DNA of 64,000 nucleotides from Nesterenkonia muleiensis (GCF_003600155.1 NZ_QWLD01000003.1:1-64000), one strand, 5' to 3'; positions 29,013-38,010 are shown, counted from the first letter of the stretch. The notes: generated by a model not told the origin, from the sequence alone. Program-made: numbers and translations.

Positions 29013-30818
29013 GTGGATAACCTAGCAGTCCTCAGTCTTCTAGCCATAGCCCCCATTCTTGTGGCCGGCATCCTGTTGGCCGGATTCCGATGGCCTGCCA
29101 AGTACGCCATGCCGATCAGCTATCTCACCGCCCTGGGGATCGCCTGGACCGCGTGGGAGATGCACCCCACCGCTCTGGCGGCCGCTTCCCTGGAAGGGCT
29201 GATCGTCGCCGGAACCCTGCTCTACATCGTCTTCGGCGCCCTGCTCCTGCTCTCCACCGTCACTGTCTCCGGTGCCATGGAGCGCATCAAAGCCGGCTTC
29301 AACCACATCTCCCCCGACCGGCGCATCCAGGCGATCATCATCGGCTGGCTCTTCGGCAGCTTCATCGAAGGTGCCTCGGGATTCGGCACACCTGCCGCGG
29401 TGGTCGCCCCGCTGATGCTGGCCATGGGCTTCCCGGCGGTTGCTGCTGTGGTGGCGGGCCTGATCATCCAGTCCACACCCGTGAGCTTCGGCGCGGTCGG
29501 CACGCCCATCATTGTCGGGGTAGGCAACGGCCTGGGCGAAACCTCACCCGGGGTCCCAGAACGCCTCGGCGAACTGGGCATGAGCTATTCGGAGTATGTA
29601 GCCCATATCGGATTCCAAACCGCAGCCATTCACATGGCGGTCGGCATTCTCATCCCGCTGATCCTGGCCTGCATGCTCACTGGGTTCTTCGGGGAGAAGC
29701 GCAACTTCGCCCTGGGCCTGAAGGTCTGGCCCTTCGCCGTCTACGCCTCTCTGGCCATGACGATCCCTTCGGTGACCGTGGCCTATCTGATCGGCCCGGA
29801 GTTTCCTTCGCTGATCGGCGGTCTGGTGGGCCTGACGCTGGTGATGTTCACCTCGTCCAAGGGGTTCCTCATGCCGAAGGAGACCTTCGACTTCGGACCC
29901 CGTGCCGCCTGGGAGGAGCGCTGGATGGGCCGGATCGCTCCCGGAACCTCCCAGGAGCCCTCGGCGCCGATGAAGATGACGCTGGTACAGGCATGGTCTC
30001 CGTACCTGATCCTGGCTGCCCTGCTGGTGCTGACCCGCATCATCGATCCGCTGACCGAGTTCCTCACCACCTCAGGACTCACCCGGATCACGGTCGCCGA
30101 TATCCTCGGCGTGGAGGGCATCACCACTGACGTAGACCTTTTCTACTCGCCTGGCTTCATCCTGATCTTCGTCTCGGTGATCGCTTACCTGATCTACCGG
30201 ATGAATGGCAAGCAGATCGCCCAGACGTGGGCAGTGGCCGGCAAGCAGATCCTCGGCACAGCGGTGGCGCTGCTGTTTGCGGTACCCATGGTGCGCGTAC
30301 TGATCCAGTCCGGCGCCAACGAATCCGGTCTGGACTCCATGCCGGTGGTGCTGGCCCAGGGCGTGGCGAGCGTCGCCGGAGACACCTGGCCGTTCTTCGC
30401 TCCGTTCATCGGTGCCCTGGGAGCGTTCATAGCAGGTTCCAATACCGTGTCCAACCTCACTTTCGCCCAGTTCCAGTGGTCGGCCGCCAATCAGATCGGG
30501 GTCTCCCAGGAGACAGTGGTCGCGGGTCAGGCCGCAGGAGGAGCCGGCGGCAACACGATCGCGATCCACAACATTGTCGCCGCATCAGCCACTGTCGGCC
30601 TGCTGAACCGCGAAGGCGATATCATCCGCAAGACCGTGTGGGTTGCCCTTTACTACTGCATCGCCGCTGGAACCATCACCTTCCTGGCTATCAACGGCTT
30701 CGGCGTGAACGTCGGTACCGGTGCACTGATCGCGCTGATCGCAGGCCTGTTCGGCATCGGCTACTGGGCGGTCAGGCGCGGTGATTCCAAGGCGGTGCAG
30801 TTACCCCAGCAGAACTGA
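29013..30818 (+). CDS. lctP: L-lactate permease family transporter
   Basis: Membrane transporter of 601 aa with about 13-14 hydrophobic segments, of the LctP/LldP family (lactate, also glycolate, with protons). Family segments are [58 protein letters not shown] and [20 protein letters not shown]. The GTG at 29013 is chosen because AAAGGA precedes it and the first helix begins there; an upstream ATG would add an unlike 28-residue Cys-containing stretch. Its position after the oxidase/ETF/cytochrome b genes gives the module its probable substrate. Confidence 0.95.
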   Translation: MDNLAVLSLLAIAPILVAGILLAGFRWPAKYAMPISYLTALGIAWTAWEMHPTALAAASLEGLIVAGTLLYIVFGALLLLSTVTVSGAMERIKAGFNHISPDRRIQAIIIGWLFGSFIEGASGFGTPAAVVAPLMLAMGFPAVAAVVAGLIIQSTPVSFGAVGTPIIVGVGNGLGETSPGVPERLGELGMSYSEYVAHIGFQTAAIHMAVGILIPLILACMLTGFFGEKRNFALGLKVWPFAVYASLAMTIPSVTVAYLIGPEFPSLIGGLVGLTLVMFTSSKGFLMPKETFDFGPRAAWEERWMGRIAPGTSQEPSAPMKMTLVQAWSPYLILAALLVLTRIIDPLTEFLTTSGLTRITVADILGVEGITTDVDLFYSPGFILIFVSVIAYLIYRMNGKQIAQTWAVAGKQILGTAVALLFAVPMVRVLIQSGANESGLDSMPVVLAQGVASVAGDTWPFFAPFIGALGAFIAGSNTVSNLTFAQFQWSAANQIGVSQETVVAGQAAGGAGGNTIAIHNIVAASATVGLLNREGDIIRKTVWVALYYCIAAGTITFLAINGFGVNVGTGALIALIAGLFGIGYWAVRRGDSKAVQLPQQN

Positions 30819-30846
30819 GAGCGGTGTCGGCACCCACCCCTTGCAT

Positions 30847-30862
30847 TCGAAACTGTGTTCGA
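30847..30862. promoter_or_regulatory. SOS (LexA) box before umuDC
   Basis: TCGAA-ACTGTG-TTCGA is a near-consensus gram-positive/actinobacterial SOS box (CGAAC-N4-GTTCG type). It sits 14 nt before the umuD ATG and just upstream of a -10-like GATACT (30865-30870), so LexA would block this promoter. Confidence 0.85.
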
Positions 30863-30876
30863 CTGATACTGGTGGG

Positions 30877-31308
30877 ATGAGAGTTTCAGAGTTCGTTCCC
30901 GTAGCAGCTCCGGCAGCTGCCCATGAGATTCCCGTGATGCCCACTGCCCTGGCCGCCGGGTTCCCCTCGCCAGCCCTGGACTTCGTGCACGAGAGCATCA
31001 ATCTCCAGGAGCATCTGGTCCACGACCCTCCCGCCACCTTCATCGCCCGGGTCAGCGGGGACTCGATGGTCGGTGCCGGGATCAGCGACGGTGACCACCT
31101 CCTGATCCGGAAGGGAACCCAACCACGGGACGGCGACGTCGTCGTCGCGGTTCTTGACGGACAGTTCACTGTCAAACGGCTGCGGCTCACCGGTGCCGGG
31201 GTGCGGCTGCAGGCGGCGAACCCGCAGTACCCGGATATCCAGGTCCCGGAGCTTTCTGAGCTGGTGGTCTGGGGCGTGGCCTATATGTGTCTGCACAGTC
31301 TGCGATGA
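30877..31308 (+). CDS. umuD: UmuD-like S24 peptidase (error-prone polymerase V accessory)
   Basis: LexA/UmuD family protein of 143 aa lacking a DNA-binding domain. The self-cleavage pair is A27-G28 in ALAAGFPSPALDF. The catalytic dyad is S63 (RVSGDSMVGAGISDGD) and K100 (DGQFTVKRL). After RecA-stimulated cleavage it should activate the UmuC polymerase. The ATG at 30877 lies 6 nt after GATACT with no Shine-Dalgarno site, so it is probably leaderless. Its stop overlaps the umuC start (ATGA). Confidence 0.92.
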   Translation: MRVSEFVPVAAPAAAHEIPVMPTALAAGFPSPALDFVHESINLQEHLVHDPPATFIARVSGDSMVGAGISDGDHLLIRKGTQPRDGDVVVAVLDGQFTVKRLRLTGAGVRLQAANPQYPDIQVPELSELVVWGVAYMCLHSLR

Positions 31309-32585
31309 CTGAGAAGCTGGTCGCGCTGATTGACGTCAACAGCTTCTACGCCAGCTGTGAACGCGCCTTCGACCCCGCGCTGGCTGCCCGACCGGTGGTG
31401 GTGCTGTCCAATAACGACGGCTGTGCAGTGGCCATGAGCCCGGAGGCCAAGGATCTCGGCGTGAGCGTCGGCATGCCCTGGTTCAAGCTTGCTCCGACAG
31501 CAACGCAGCGGGGGATCATCGCCCGGTCCAGCAACTACGAGCTCTACGGGGACATGAGCCACCGGTTTCTGCAAGTCATCGGAGAGCATTCGCCCCAGGT
31601 GGAGAAGTACAGCATCGACGAGGCCTTCGCCGCCTTCGACGGTCCCCCGTCAGCGGCTGAGCCGTGGTCCCGGAAGCTCCGGCAAGAGATCACAGATCGG
31701 CTTGACCTGCCGGTGGGCATCGGCGTGGGGCCGACCAAGACCCTGGCCAAGCTGGCGAATCTCGCGGCCAAGAAGGTGGATGGAATGCATGGCGTCTGCG
31801 TCTGGGATGCCCTGCCGGAGGACTACCGCGAACAGGTGCTGTCGCGGCTTCCGGTGCAGCAGATCTGGGGTGTGGGACCACGCACTGCCAAGAAGCTGGC
31901 GGCCATGGGCGTAGAGACGGCCAGCCAGCTGCGTGCGGCTGATCCGCTGATGGTCCGCAAGCGTCTGGGCGTTCCGGTGATGCGTAGTCTGCTGGAGCTG
32001 CGCGGACAGCCCTGTGTGGAGCTCACCGATGCCCGGGACTTCCTTGACTCCTTGGTCTTCAGCCGCTCCTTCTCCTCACCGGTGACCACCGCCGAGACCA
32101 TGGAACAGGTGCTGGTCAGCTATGCCCAACGCGCCTGCACCCGGCTCAATACCCGCCAGTCAGAGGCAAAGACTCTGACCGCCTGGGCGATGACCTCCTG
32201 GCACAGCAATAACAGCGTGTTCGAGTCCCCCTCGGCCACCCTCTCCCTGCCGGCACCGACTAACGATCCGGTCATTCTCTCGCGTGCCGCCAAGTCGCTG
32301 CTGCCGAAGATCAAGGAGGGGACCCGCTACACCAAGGCCGGGATCACTCTGACCGACCTCTCCCCTGCCGGCTCACAGCCCACCCTGGATGTGCTGGTCG
32401 ATCCGCAGCAGGAGAGCGGCCTCGGGCCTCTGCTGCAGAGAGTGCGGGAGAAAGCCGGCACGGATTCCATCGGCCTGGGCCTCGGCGGGCTCAGGATTCC
32501 GGCGGAGTGGGAGATGCGCCGGGAGATGATGAGCCCGCGTTATACCACCCGCTGGGAGGAGATGCTCATCGTCCACGCAACGTAG
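31305..32585 (+). CDS. umuC: Y-family DNA polymerase, UmuC type
   Basis: Translesion DNA polymerase subunit of 426 aa. The catalytic strand LVALIDVNSFYASCERAFDP, the second acidic motif in KYSIDEAFAAFDG, the helix-hairpin-helix IWGVGPRTAKKLAAMGVETA and a C-terminal UmuC-specific region are present. It is translationally coupled to umuD behind an SOS box, so it should be damage-induced and mutagenic. Confidence 0.95.
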   Translation: MTEKLVALIDVNSFYASCERAFDPALAARPVVVLSNNDGCAVAMSPEAKDLGVSVGMPWFKLAPTATQRGIIARSSNYELYGDMSHRFLQVIGEHSPQVEKYSIDEAFAAFDGPPSAAEPWSRKLRQEITDRLDLPVGIGVGPTKTLAKLANLAAKKVDGMHGVCVWDALPEDYREQVLSRLPVQQIWGVGPRTAKKLAAMGVETASQLRAADPLMVRKRLGVPVMRSLLELRGQPCVELTDARDFLDSLVFSRSFSSPVTTAETMEQVLVSYAQRACTRLNTRQSEAKTLTAWAMTSWHSNNSVFESPSATLSLPAPTNDPVILSRAAKSLLPKIKEGTRYTKAGITLTDLSPAGSQPTLDVLVDPQQESGLGPLLQRVREKAGTDSIGLGLGGLRIPAEWEMRREMMSPRYTTRWEEMLIVHAT

Positions 32586-32600
32586 CCCTCTCGCGCACGG

Positions 32601-32613
32601 CGTACGTTGTACG
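32601..32613. promoter_or_regulatory. Palindrome over the uvrA2 promoter
   Basis: CGTAC-GTT-GTACG is a perfect inverted repeat overlapping the -10-like TACGAT (32610-32615), which ends 6 nt before the ATG of the next gene. Its position is that of a repressor operator (TetR or MarR size). No regulator gene lies beside it. Confidence 0.4.
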
Positions 32614-32621
32614 ATATTGGG

Positions 32622-35051
32622 ATGAATATGAGCCGCACGACTTTCGACAGCCCTGCCCTCGACTCCCCCGCCACCACCGCGCATGAGTTCATCGCCGTCC
32701 GCGGTGCCGCGGAGAACAACCTCCGCGGCGTCGACGTCGACATCCCCAAGCGCAGACTGACCGTCTTCACCGGGGTCTCGGGGTCCGGGAAGTCCTCGCT
32801 GGTCTTCGGTACCGTCGCAGCCGAGTCCCGGCGGCTGATCAATGAGACCTATGATGCGTTCATCCAGGGCTTCATGCCCGCCATGGCCCGCCCCGAGGTG
32901 GAGGTGCTGACCGGACTGACCGCGGCCATCATCATCGACCAGGAGCGGATGACCCCGAATCCGCGCTCCACAGTCGGCACCGTGACCGATGTCAATGCGA
33001 TGCTGCGTATCCTCTTCAGTCGGTTCGCCCAGCCGCAGATCGGCTCCCCGCAGGCCTACTCCTTCAACGTCGCCTCAGCCTCCGGCTCCGGGACGCTCAC
33101 CAAGGCCGATGGGACCCAGGAGTCCGCGGGCTTCAGCGTCACCGGCGGCATGTGCCTGCGCTGCGAGGGACGCGGTCAGATCAACGACATCGACCTGTCA
33201 CAGCTGGTGGACGAGTCCAAGTCGCTGAACGAAGGGGCGATCACCGTTCCCGGCTACAAGGTGGGCGGCTGGTCGGTGCGGTTCTACAGCGAGTCCGGGT
33301 TCTTCGATCCGGAGAAGCCGGTGAAGGACTACACCGAGCAGGAGCGGCAGAATCTCTTCCACCGGGAGCCTGGCAAGGTCAAGATCAGCGGGGTCAATAT
33401 GACCTTTCAGGGCCTGGTCCCCTCGGTCAAGAAGTCCTTCCTCTCCAAGGATCGCGATGCGATGCAGCCCCATATCCGCAGCTTTGTGGACCGCGCGGTC
33501 ACCTTCACCGACTGTCCGGACTGCGACGGAACCCGGCTCTCCCAGTTGACGCTCTCATCCACCATCGCCGGGAAGAACATCGCTGAGCTGTGCGCCATGC
33601 AGATCAGCGACCTGGTGGAGTGGATCCAGGACCTCGATACCGCCGTCGAAGGCCTGGCCAACGCGGAACCGCTGCTGGAGACGGTCCTGGAGACCCTGCG
33701 GAACTTCGTGAACATCGGGCTGGGCTATCTGTCCCTGGAGCGCTCCTCGGGCACCCTCTCCGGCGGCGAGGCTCAACGGGTGAAGATGATCCGGCATCTG
33801 GGTTCCTCGCTGACCGATGTCACCTATGTCTTCGACGAGCCGACCATCGGGCTGCACCCCCACGATGTGGCGCGGATGAACGAGCTACTGCTGAAGCTGC
33901 GGGACAAGGGCAACACCGTCCTGGTGGTGGAGCACAACCCCGAAGTGATGGCCGTGGCCGACCACATCATCGATATGGGCCCAGCCGCCGGAAGCCACGG
34001 CGGTGAGGTGGTCTACACCGGCGACTTCGCCGGGCTGCGCGCCTCGGCCACCCGCACCGGAGAGCACCTGGAGTCCCAGCAGCCGCTGAAGCAGGACCCG
34101 CGTATACCCACCGGAACCATCGAGATCCGCGGTGCCACCACCCACAACCTGCAGGACATAGACGTGGATGTGCCCACCGGAGTCCTAGTCGCGGTCACCG
34201 GTGTAGCCGGTTCGGGCAAGAGCTCGCTGATCCACGGCTCAGTGGCCGGACGAGAAGACGTAGTCGCGGTGGACCAAGCCGCCATCCGCGGGTCCCGCCG
34301 CTCCAATCCCGCCACCTACACCGGACTGCTGGAGCCCATCCGCAAGGCTTTCGCCAAGGCCAATGGCGTCAAGCCCGCCCTGTTCAGCGCCAACTCCGAG
34401 GGTGCCTGCCCCAACTGCGGCGGCGCCGGAGTCATCTACCAGGACTTGGGGATCGTTTCGGGCATCTCCACTGTCTGCGAAGAGTGCGGTGGCAAGCGGT
34501 TCCAAGCCTCCGTGCTGGAGTACCGGCTCGGCGGGCTGAACATCGCAGAGGTGCTGGCACTGCCGGTGGAGGAGGCCCTGGAATTCTTCAGCGGCAAGGG
34601 TGCCGGCAGCAAAGAGACCGCACTCGCCGCCGCCCAAAAGATCCTGACCCGACTCTCCGACGTCGGACTTGGATATCTGACCCTGGGGCAGCCGCTGAGC
34701 ACGCTCTCCGGCGGTGAGCGCCAACGCATCAAGCTTGCCATTGAGATCGGCTCCGATGCCGAGGTGATGGTGCTCGACGAGCCCAGCGCCGGGCTGCATA
34801 TGGCCGATACCGACCGGCTGATCAGGATGCTGGAGAAGATCGTGGACTCCGGACGCACCGTGATCGTCATCGAGCACAATCTTGATGTGATCTCCCGAGC
34901 AGACTGGGTCATCGACGTCGGTCCCGGCGCTGGGCACGACGGCGGGCAGGTCGTCTTCTCCGGCCCGCCCGCCGATCTCGCCACCGCGGGCAGCTCACTG
35001 ACCGGCCAGCACCTCAGCCGACGGCATGGAGCAGGTCAGCTGTCCAGCTAA
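32622..35051 (+). CDS. UvrA2-type excinuclease ATPase (ABC, class II UvrA)
   Basis: UvrA-like tandem ABC ATPase of 809 aa, shorter than UvrA (about 950). The two Walker A loops are GVSGSGKSSLVFGTVAAE and GVAGSGKSSLIHGSV; signatures are SGTLSGGEAQRVKMIRHLG and LSTLSGGERQRIKLAIEIG. Zinc modules CLRCEGRGQ and CPNCGGAGVIYQDLG are kept. The segment after LRILFSRF goes almost directly to the zinc module, so the UvrB-binding domain seems missing, as in UvrA2 proteins linked to drug or damage tolerance. The ATG at 32622 follows TACGAT by 6 nt (leaderless type). It may join the SOS response with umuDC, but it has its own promoter. Confidence 0.9.
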   Translation: MNMSRTTFDSPALDSPATTAHEFIAVRGAAENNLRGVDVDIPKRRLTVFTGVSGSGKSSLVFGTVAAESRRLINETYDAFIQGFMPAMARPEVEVLTGLTAAIIIDQERMTPNPRSTVGTVTDVNAMLRILFSRFAQPQIGSPQAYSFNVASASGSGTLTKADGTQESAGFSVTGGMCLRCEGRGQINDIDLSQLVDESKSLNEGAITVPGYKVGGWSVRFYSESGFFDPEKPVKDYTEQERQNLFHREPGKVKISGVNMTFQGLVPSVKKSFLSKDRDAMQPHIRSFVDRAVTFTDCPDCDGTRLSQLTLSSTIAGKNIAELCAMQISDLVEWIQDLDTAVEGLANAEPLLETVLETLRNFVNIGLGYLSLERSSGTLSGGEAQRVKMIRHLGSSLTDVTYVFDEPTIGLHPHDVARMNELLLKLRDKGNTVLVVEHNPEVMAVADHIIDMGPAAGSHGGEVVYTGDFAGLRASATRTGEHLESQQPLKQDPRIPTGTIEIRGATTHNLQDIDVDVPTGVLVAVTGVAGSGKSSLIHGSVAGREDVVAVDQAAIRGSRRSNPATYTGLLEPIRKAFAKANGVKPALFSANSEGACPNCGGAGVIYQDLGIVSGISTVCEECGGKRFQASVLEYRLGGLNIAEVLALPVEEALEFFSGKGAGSKETALAAAQKILTRLSDVGLGYLTLGQPLSTLSGGERQRIKLAIEIGSDAEVMVLDEPSAGLHMADTDRLIRMLEKIVDSGRTVIVIEHNLDVISRADWVIDVGPGAGHDGGQVVFSGPPADLATAGSSLTGQHLSRRHGAGQLSS

Positions 35052-35062
35052 CCTCACGGAGC

Positions 35063-35698
35063 TCACCATTCTGCAGTGCGGTCGATGCCGAGGGTGGCGA
35101 CCAGGTCTTCGTGGAGTTCGAACCACACACGGTGGCAGGAGTCGATATGGGTGCGATCAACCCATTCGCGCTCGCCCGCCTGAGCTCGCCTCAGCGCCTC
35201 GGAGAAGCGGGTGTGGTAGCCGCAAAACCTGGTGAGGGCGGTGGCGAGCGCCCCAGCCAACGGTGCCAGATGCTGAGCAAGGCGCTCCAACTCGTCAAGG
35301 ACGCCGAGGTCCCAGCTGGTGTCGGTGTGGTCATTGGCGGCGAAGCCGTCGCTGCCCGTGGGCTTGAGCTGCCAGTCAGTACAGGCTTTGAGCAGACGCA
35401 CGTTCAGCGGCAGAAAATCACCGTAGATGGCCCGGATCTCACCTTCGGCCCTCGCAACGGCGAGTTCTTCCTGAAGCTGGCGCTGGTTCTCATTCCGGCC
35501 AGTTTCGGTCAGGGACCACCCAGAGAGGCCGGCGAAGGCGGTGTGCACAGCCCAGCCCCTTCTTTGGGCGTCCTGCAGAACAGTGGCCGTCTCCGTCACA
35601 CCGAGCCCGAATCGCCGTGCGATGCCCTCGGTATCGGCGAACCCGCGCAGACGTACTCCGTGCAGCGCCAACAGCTCAGGAGTGGACGAGTGGCTCAT
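35063..35698 (-). CDS. Putative winged-helix regulator (hypothetical)
   Basis: A 211-aa cytoplasmic protein with no family recognised for certain. The N-terminal part (VRLRGFADTEGIARRFGLG, then VTETATVLQDAQRRGWAVHT) looks like a winged helix-turn-helix, and GWSLTETGRNENQRQLQEEL resembles the MarR-like wing and helix. The rest is helical, with conserved-looking Trp and His. GGGAGAAG precedes the ATG at 35698, which overlaps the stop of the upstream gene. It probably forms a two-gene operon with it, divergent from the phosphotransferase. Confidence 0.65.
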   Translation of the reverse strand: MSHSSTPELLALHGVRLRGFADTEGIARRFGLGVTETATVLQDAQRRGWAVHTAFAGLSGWSLTETGRNENQRQLQEELAVARAEGEIRAIYGDFLPLNVRLLKACTDWQLKPTGSDGFAANDHTDTSWDLGVLDELERLAQHLAPLAGALATALTRFCGYHTRFSEALRRAQAGEREWVDRTHIDSCHRVWFELHEDLVATLGIDRTAEW

Positions 35699-36093
35699 GT
35701 GCTCTTCTCCCGGCGCGTTGCGAGACGGGTGAAGTGCTGCTGGCACGCCTGCGGAGATTTGAACCCCATCGCTTCAGCGATCTCCGCCCAGGTCAGGCCC
35801 TCGCTACGCGCGGCGAAGATCAGTCCTGCCTCGAGGCCGTCAACCTCTGACCGGGCCGCCGGCAGCAAGGTCAGTGCCTGTGCGATGTCCTCGGGGCCCA
35901 GCTCAGCTAAGCGCCACAGAGCGAAGTGGGTGAGCTCCACAGCTGAGGGCGGCAGGGGGTCCGGGCGCCATGGCACAGCCGGAAGGTCCTGCGCGCCCAA
36001 GCTCATGAGGTGCTGCTGAGCATGGTGCTGTTTTTCTGCGGCAGCGTAGTCGGCAGAGGCGGCATCGTCAGATTTGCGTTCCACACGGCCCAT
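35695..36093 (-). CDS. Small DNA-binding-like protein (helix-turn-helix)
   Basis: A 132-aa protein ending with a clear helix-turn-helix: AARSEGLTWAEIAEAMGFKS, then PQACQQHFTRLATRREK. The middle (PPSAVELTHFALWRLAELGP) is helical. It likely regulates its own locus: its ATG lies 10 nt from a 27-bp palindrome in the divergent promoter region. It is coupled to the next gene by ATGA. Confidence 0.65.
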   Translation of the reverse strand: MGRVERKSDDAASADYAAAEKQHHAQQHLMSLGAQDLPAVPWRPDPLPPSAVELTHFALWRLAELGPEDIAQALTLLPAARSEVDGLEAGLIFAARSEGLTWAEIAEAMGFKSPQACQQHFTRLATRREKST

Positions 36094-36103
36094 ACTTCAC
36101 AAT

Positions 36104-36130
36104 CAACATATTATTGTCAATAATTTGTTG
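36104..36130. promoter_or_regulatory. 27-bp near-perfect palindrome in divergent promoter region
   Basis: The arms CAACATATTATTG (36104-36116) and CAATAATTTGTTG (36118-36130) are reverse complements except for one position, around a central T. The site is very AT-rich in a GC-rich genome. It lies between the helix-turn-helix gene (minus) and the phosphotransferase gene (plus), 10-15 nt from each start codon. A dimeric repressor here could shut both directions. Confidence 0.75.
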
Positions 36131-36145
36131 AAAGATGGGTGAGGG

Positions 36146-37399
36146 GTGCTGATACCGCTTCGCGAGGCCACGTCGTCTGACTGCGGCGGCAAAGCGTCCG
36201 CCTTGGGCGAGCTGCTACGCGCTGGACTGCCGGTGCCAGAGGGTTTCGTGGTGCCCTTCTCCGTCTTCGACTCAGCAACCCGAGAGTTCGGGCTCACGTC
36301 GTTGAAGCCCGCCACTGCACGGGGGACGCTTGCTGACCTCTGCCTGCCGGATGCTCTGTGCCAGCAGATGGAGATTCGGCTCAGCGATCTCGGCGGTGGT
36401 CCGGTGGCGGTGCGGTCCTCCGCGGCAGGTGAGGACACTGCGGAAGCCTCAGCTGCCGGCCAGCACGAGAGCTTCCTGGCGGTCCACGGACTCCAAAACG
36501 TCCTGGAGGCGTTACGGTCCTGCTGGGCTTCGGCCTTCTCAGACCGAGCAGTGGCCTACCGGCAACACCGCCCCGTGACGCACGGGTCGGCCGCGGCGCC
36601 GCAGATGGCGGTGCTCATCCAGCGCCATCTCGACGCCGAGGTCTCCGGCGTCATGTTCACCCCCCTCTGCTCTGGGGAGGCAACTCTGCTCGAAGCCTCC
36701 TGGGGACTGGGGGCAAGCGTCGTCGAAGGCGCTGTCACCCCCGACGCCTTCCGCATCGACGACGCCGGTGAAGTCACCCCAACCATCGGAGAGAAGCGGT
36801 ACCGGCTTGACCGCTCCGGCACTCGGCTGAAGACCAGCGAGGTCGCGGAGAGCAAGAGGTCGCTGCTCTGCCTCAGCGGTGGCTCAGCCAGACGGCTGGC
36901 CGAGCTCGGCAAGCAGGCAAGTCAGCTCCTCGGAAGCCCGCAGGACATCGAATGGGTCATCGACCGGCACCAGGCATGGCTGGTGCAGTCCCGCCCGATC
37001 ACCGCAGCACCGCACCCCTCGATCCGAGCGTCAGCGGCCGGAGACACCGCTCCCCAGGACTCGGCCTCTCTTACCGGCACTCCGGCAAGCCCTGGAAGGG
37101 CCTCCGGTCCTGTTCGAGTGGTCAACGGCCCCGGGGACTTCGCCCGAGTCCAGCCCGGCGATGTGCTCGTCTGTCCGTTCACCGATCCAGCCTGGACCCC
37201 TCTGCTGGCAGGCGCCGCAGCGGTGGTGACCGAGGTCGGCGGACGCCTTTCCCATGCAGCCATCGTCGCCCGCGAGCACCGCATTCCCGCGGTTCTCGGG
37301 GTCCCCGGTGCCAGAAGGAAGCTCATTGACGGCCGAACCGTCACTGTAGATGGCACCACCGGCAGCATCACTACTACTGCTCAGGAGGCCCGCAGATGA
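36146..37399 (+). CDS. Compact PEP-synthase-like phosphotransferase (PEP/pyruvate-binding and phosphohistidine domains)
   Basis: A 417-aa protein joining an ATP-grasp domain to a swivelling phosphohistidine domain. The ATP-grasp part shows GPVAVRSSAAGEDTAEAS, SGVMFTPLCSGEATLLEASW and DIEWVIDRHQAWLVQSRPIT. The phosphohistidine part shows EVGGRLSHAAIVAREHRIP with the active H370. PEP synthase and rifampin phosphotransferase have the same pair but also a substrate barrel or rifampin-binding domain, which is absent here. It should form a phosphohistidine from ATP; the acceptor is unknown and may be another protein. The start is GTG. It is coupled to the histidine phosphatase by ATGA. Confidence 0.85.
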   Translation: MLIPLREATSSDCGGKASALGELLRAGLPVPEGFVVPFSVFDSATREFGLTSLKPATARGTLADLCLPDALCQQMEIRLSDLGGGPVAVRSSAAGEDTAEASAAGQHESFLAVHGLQNVLEALRSCWASAFSDRAVAYRQHRPVTHGSAAAPQMAVLIQRHLDAEVSGVMFTPLCSGEATLLEASWGLGASVVEGAVTPDAFRIDDAGEVTPTIGEKRYRLDRSGTRLKTSEVAESKRSLLCLSGGSARRLAELGKQASQLLGSPQDIEWVIDRHQAWLVQSRPITAAPHPSIRASAAGDTAPQDSASLTGTPASPGRASGPVRVVNGPGDFARVQPGDVLVCPFTDPAWTPLLAGAAAVVTEVGGRLSHAAIVAREHRIPAVLGVPGARRKLIDGRTVTVDGTTGSITTTAQEARR

Positions 37400-38010
37400 C
37401 CGTCCGGCATCTCTACCTCGCACGCCATGGCGACGCCGATGCCTTCGGCGAGCTCACCGGCACCGGGCGCGAGCAGTCCCGGCTGCTGGGCGAGCGCCTG
37501 TCCGCAGCGCCCATTGACGTCATCTGGCACTCCCCGCTGCCCCGCGCCGAGGCCAGCGCCGGCCGGATCGCACAACAACTGGGCAGCGCCCCCCTCATCG
37601 AGGCCCCTGAGCTGATCGACCACGTCCCCTACGTCCCCGCTTCGTCTGAGACTCCACAGTCCTGGACCGGGTTCTTCGACGGCTATGACCGGGCGGATGC
37701 TGAGCAGGGCCAAAGGATCGCTGAGAGCCTGACCCGGCGGTTCGGTGGAATACCTCCCAGCCCCGGCCGGAACGCCCGCCGGACGACTCACGAAGTCCTG
37801 GTCACCCACTCCTACCCAATCGCCTGGCTCCTCCGCCACGCACTGGACTCACCTCCGGGGCGCTGGCTAGGACTCAACAGCGCCAATGCAGCGCTGACCC
37901 TCATCGAGCACCGCAGCCACACACCGGCCACCATTGTCATGTTCAACGACATGAGCCACCTACCGCCCGAACTGCGATGGACCGGATTCCCCGAGGCAAT
38001 CAGGCCCTGA
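37396..38010 (+). CDS. Histidine phosphatase family protein
   Basis: Phosphoglycerate mutase-like phosphatase of 204 aa. The catalytic RHG motif is in LYLARHGDADAFGELTGTG, with WHSPLPRAEASAGRIAQQ and the second His in VLVTHSYPIAWLLRHALD. Its start overlaps the stop of the phosphotransferase gene, so the two are probably made in a fixed ratio and may act on the same phosphorylated product (inferred). The substrate is unknown. Confidence 0.88.
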   Translation: MTVRHLYLARHGDADAFGELTGTGREQSRLLGERLSAAPIDVIWHSPLPRAEASAGRIAQQLGSAPLIEAPELIDHVPYVPASSETPQSWTGFFDGYDRADAEQGQRIAESLTRRFGGIPPSPGRNARRTTHEVLVTHSYPIAWLLRHALDSPPGRWLGLNSANAALTLIEHRSHTPATIVMFNDMSHLPPELRWTGFPEAIRP

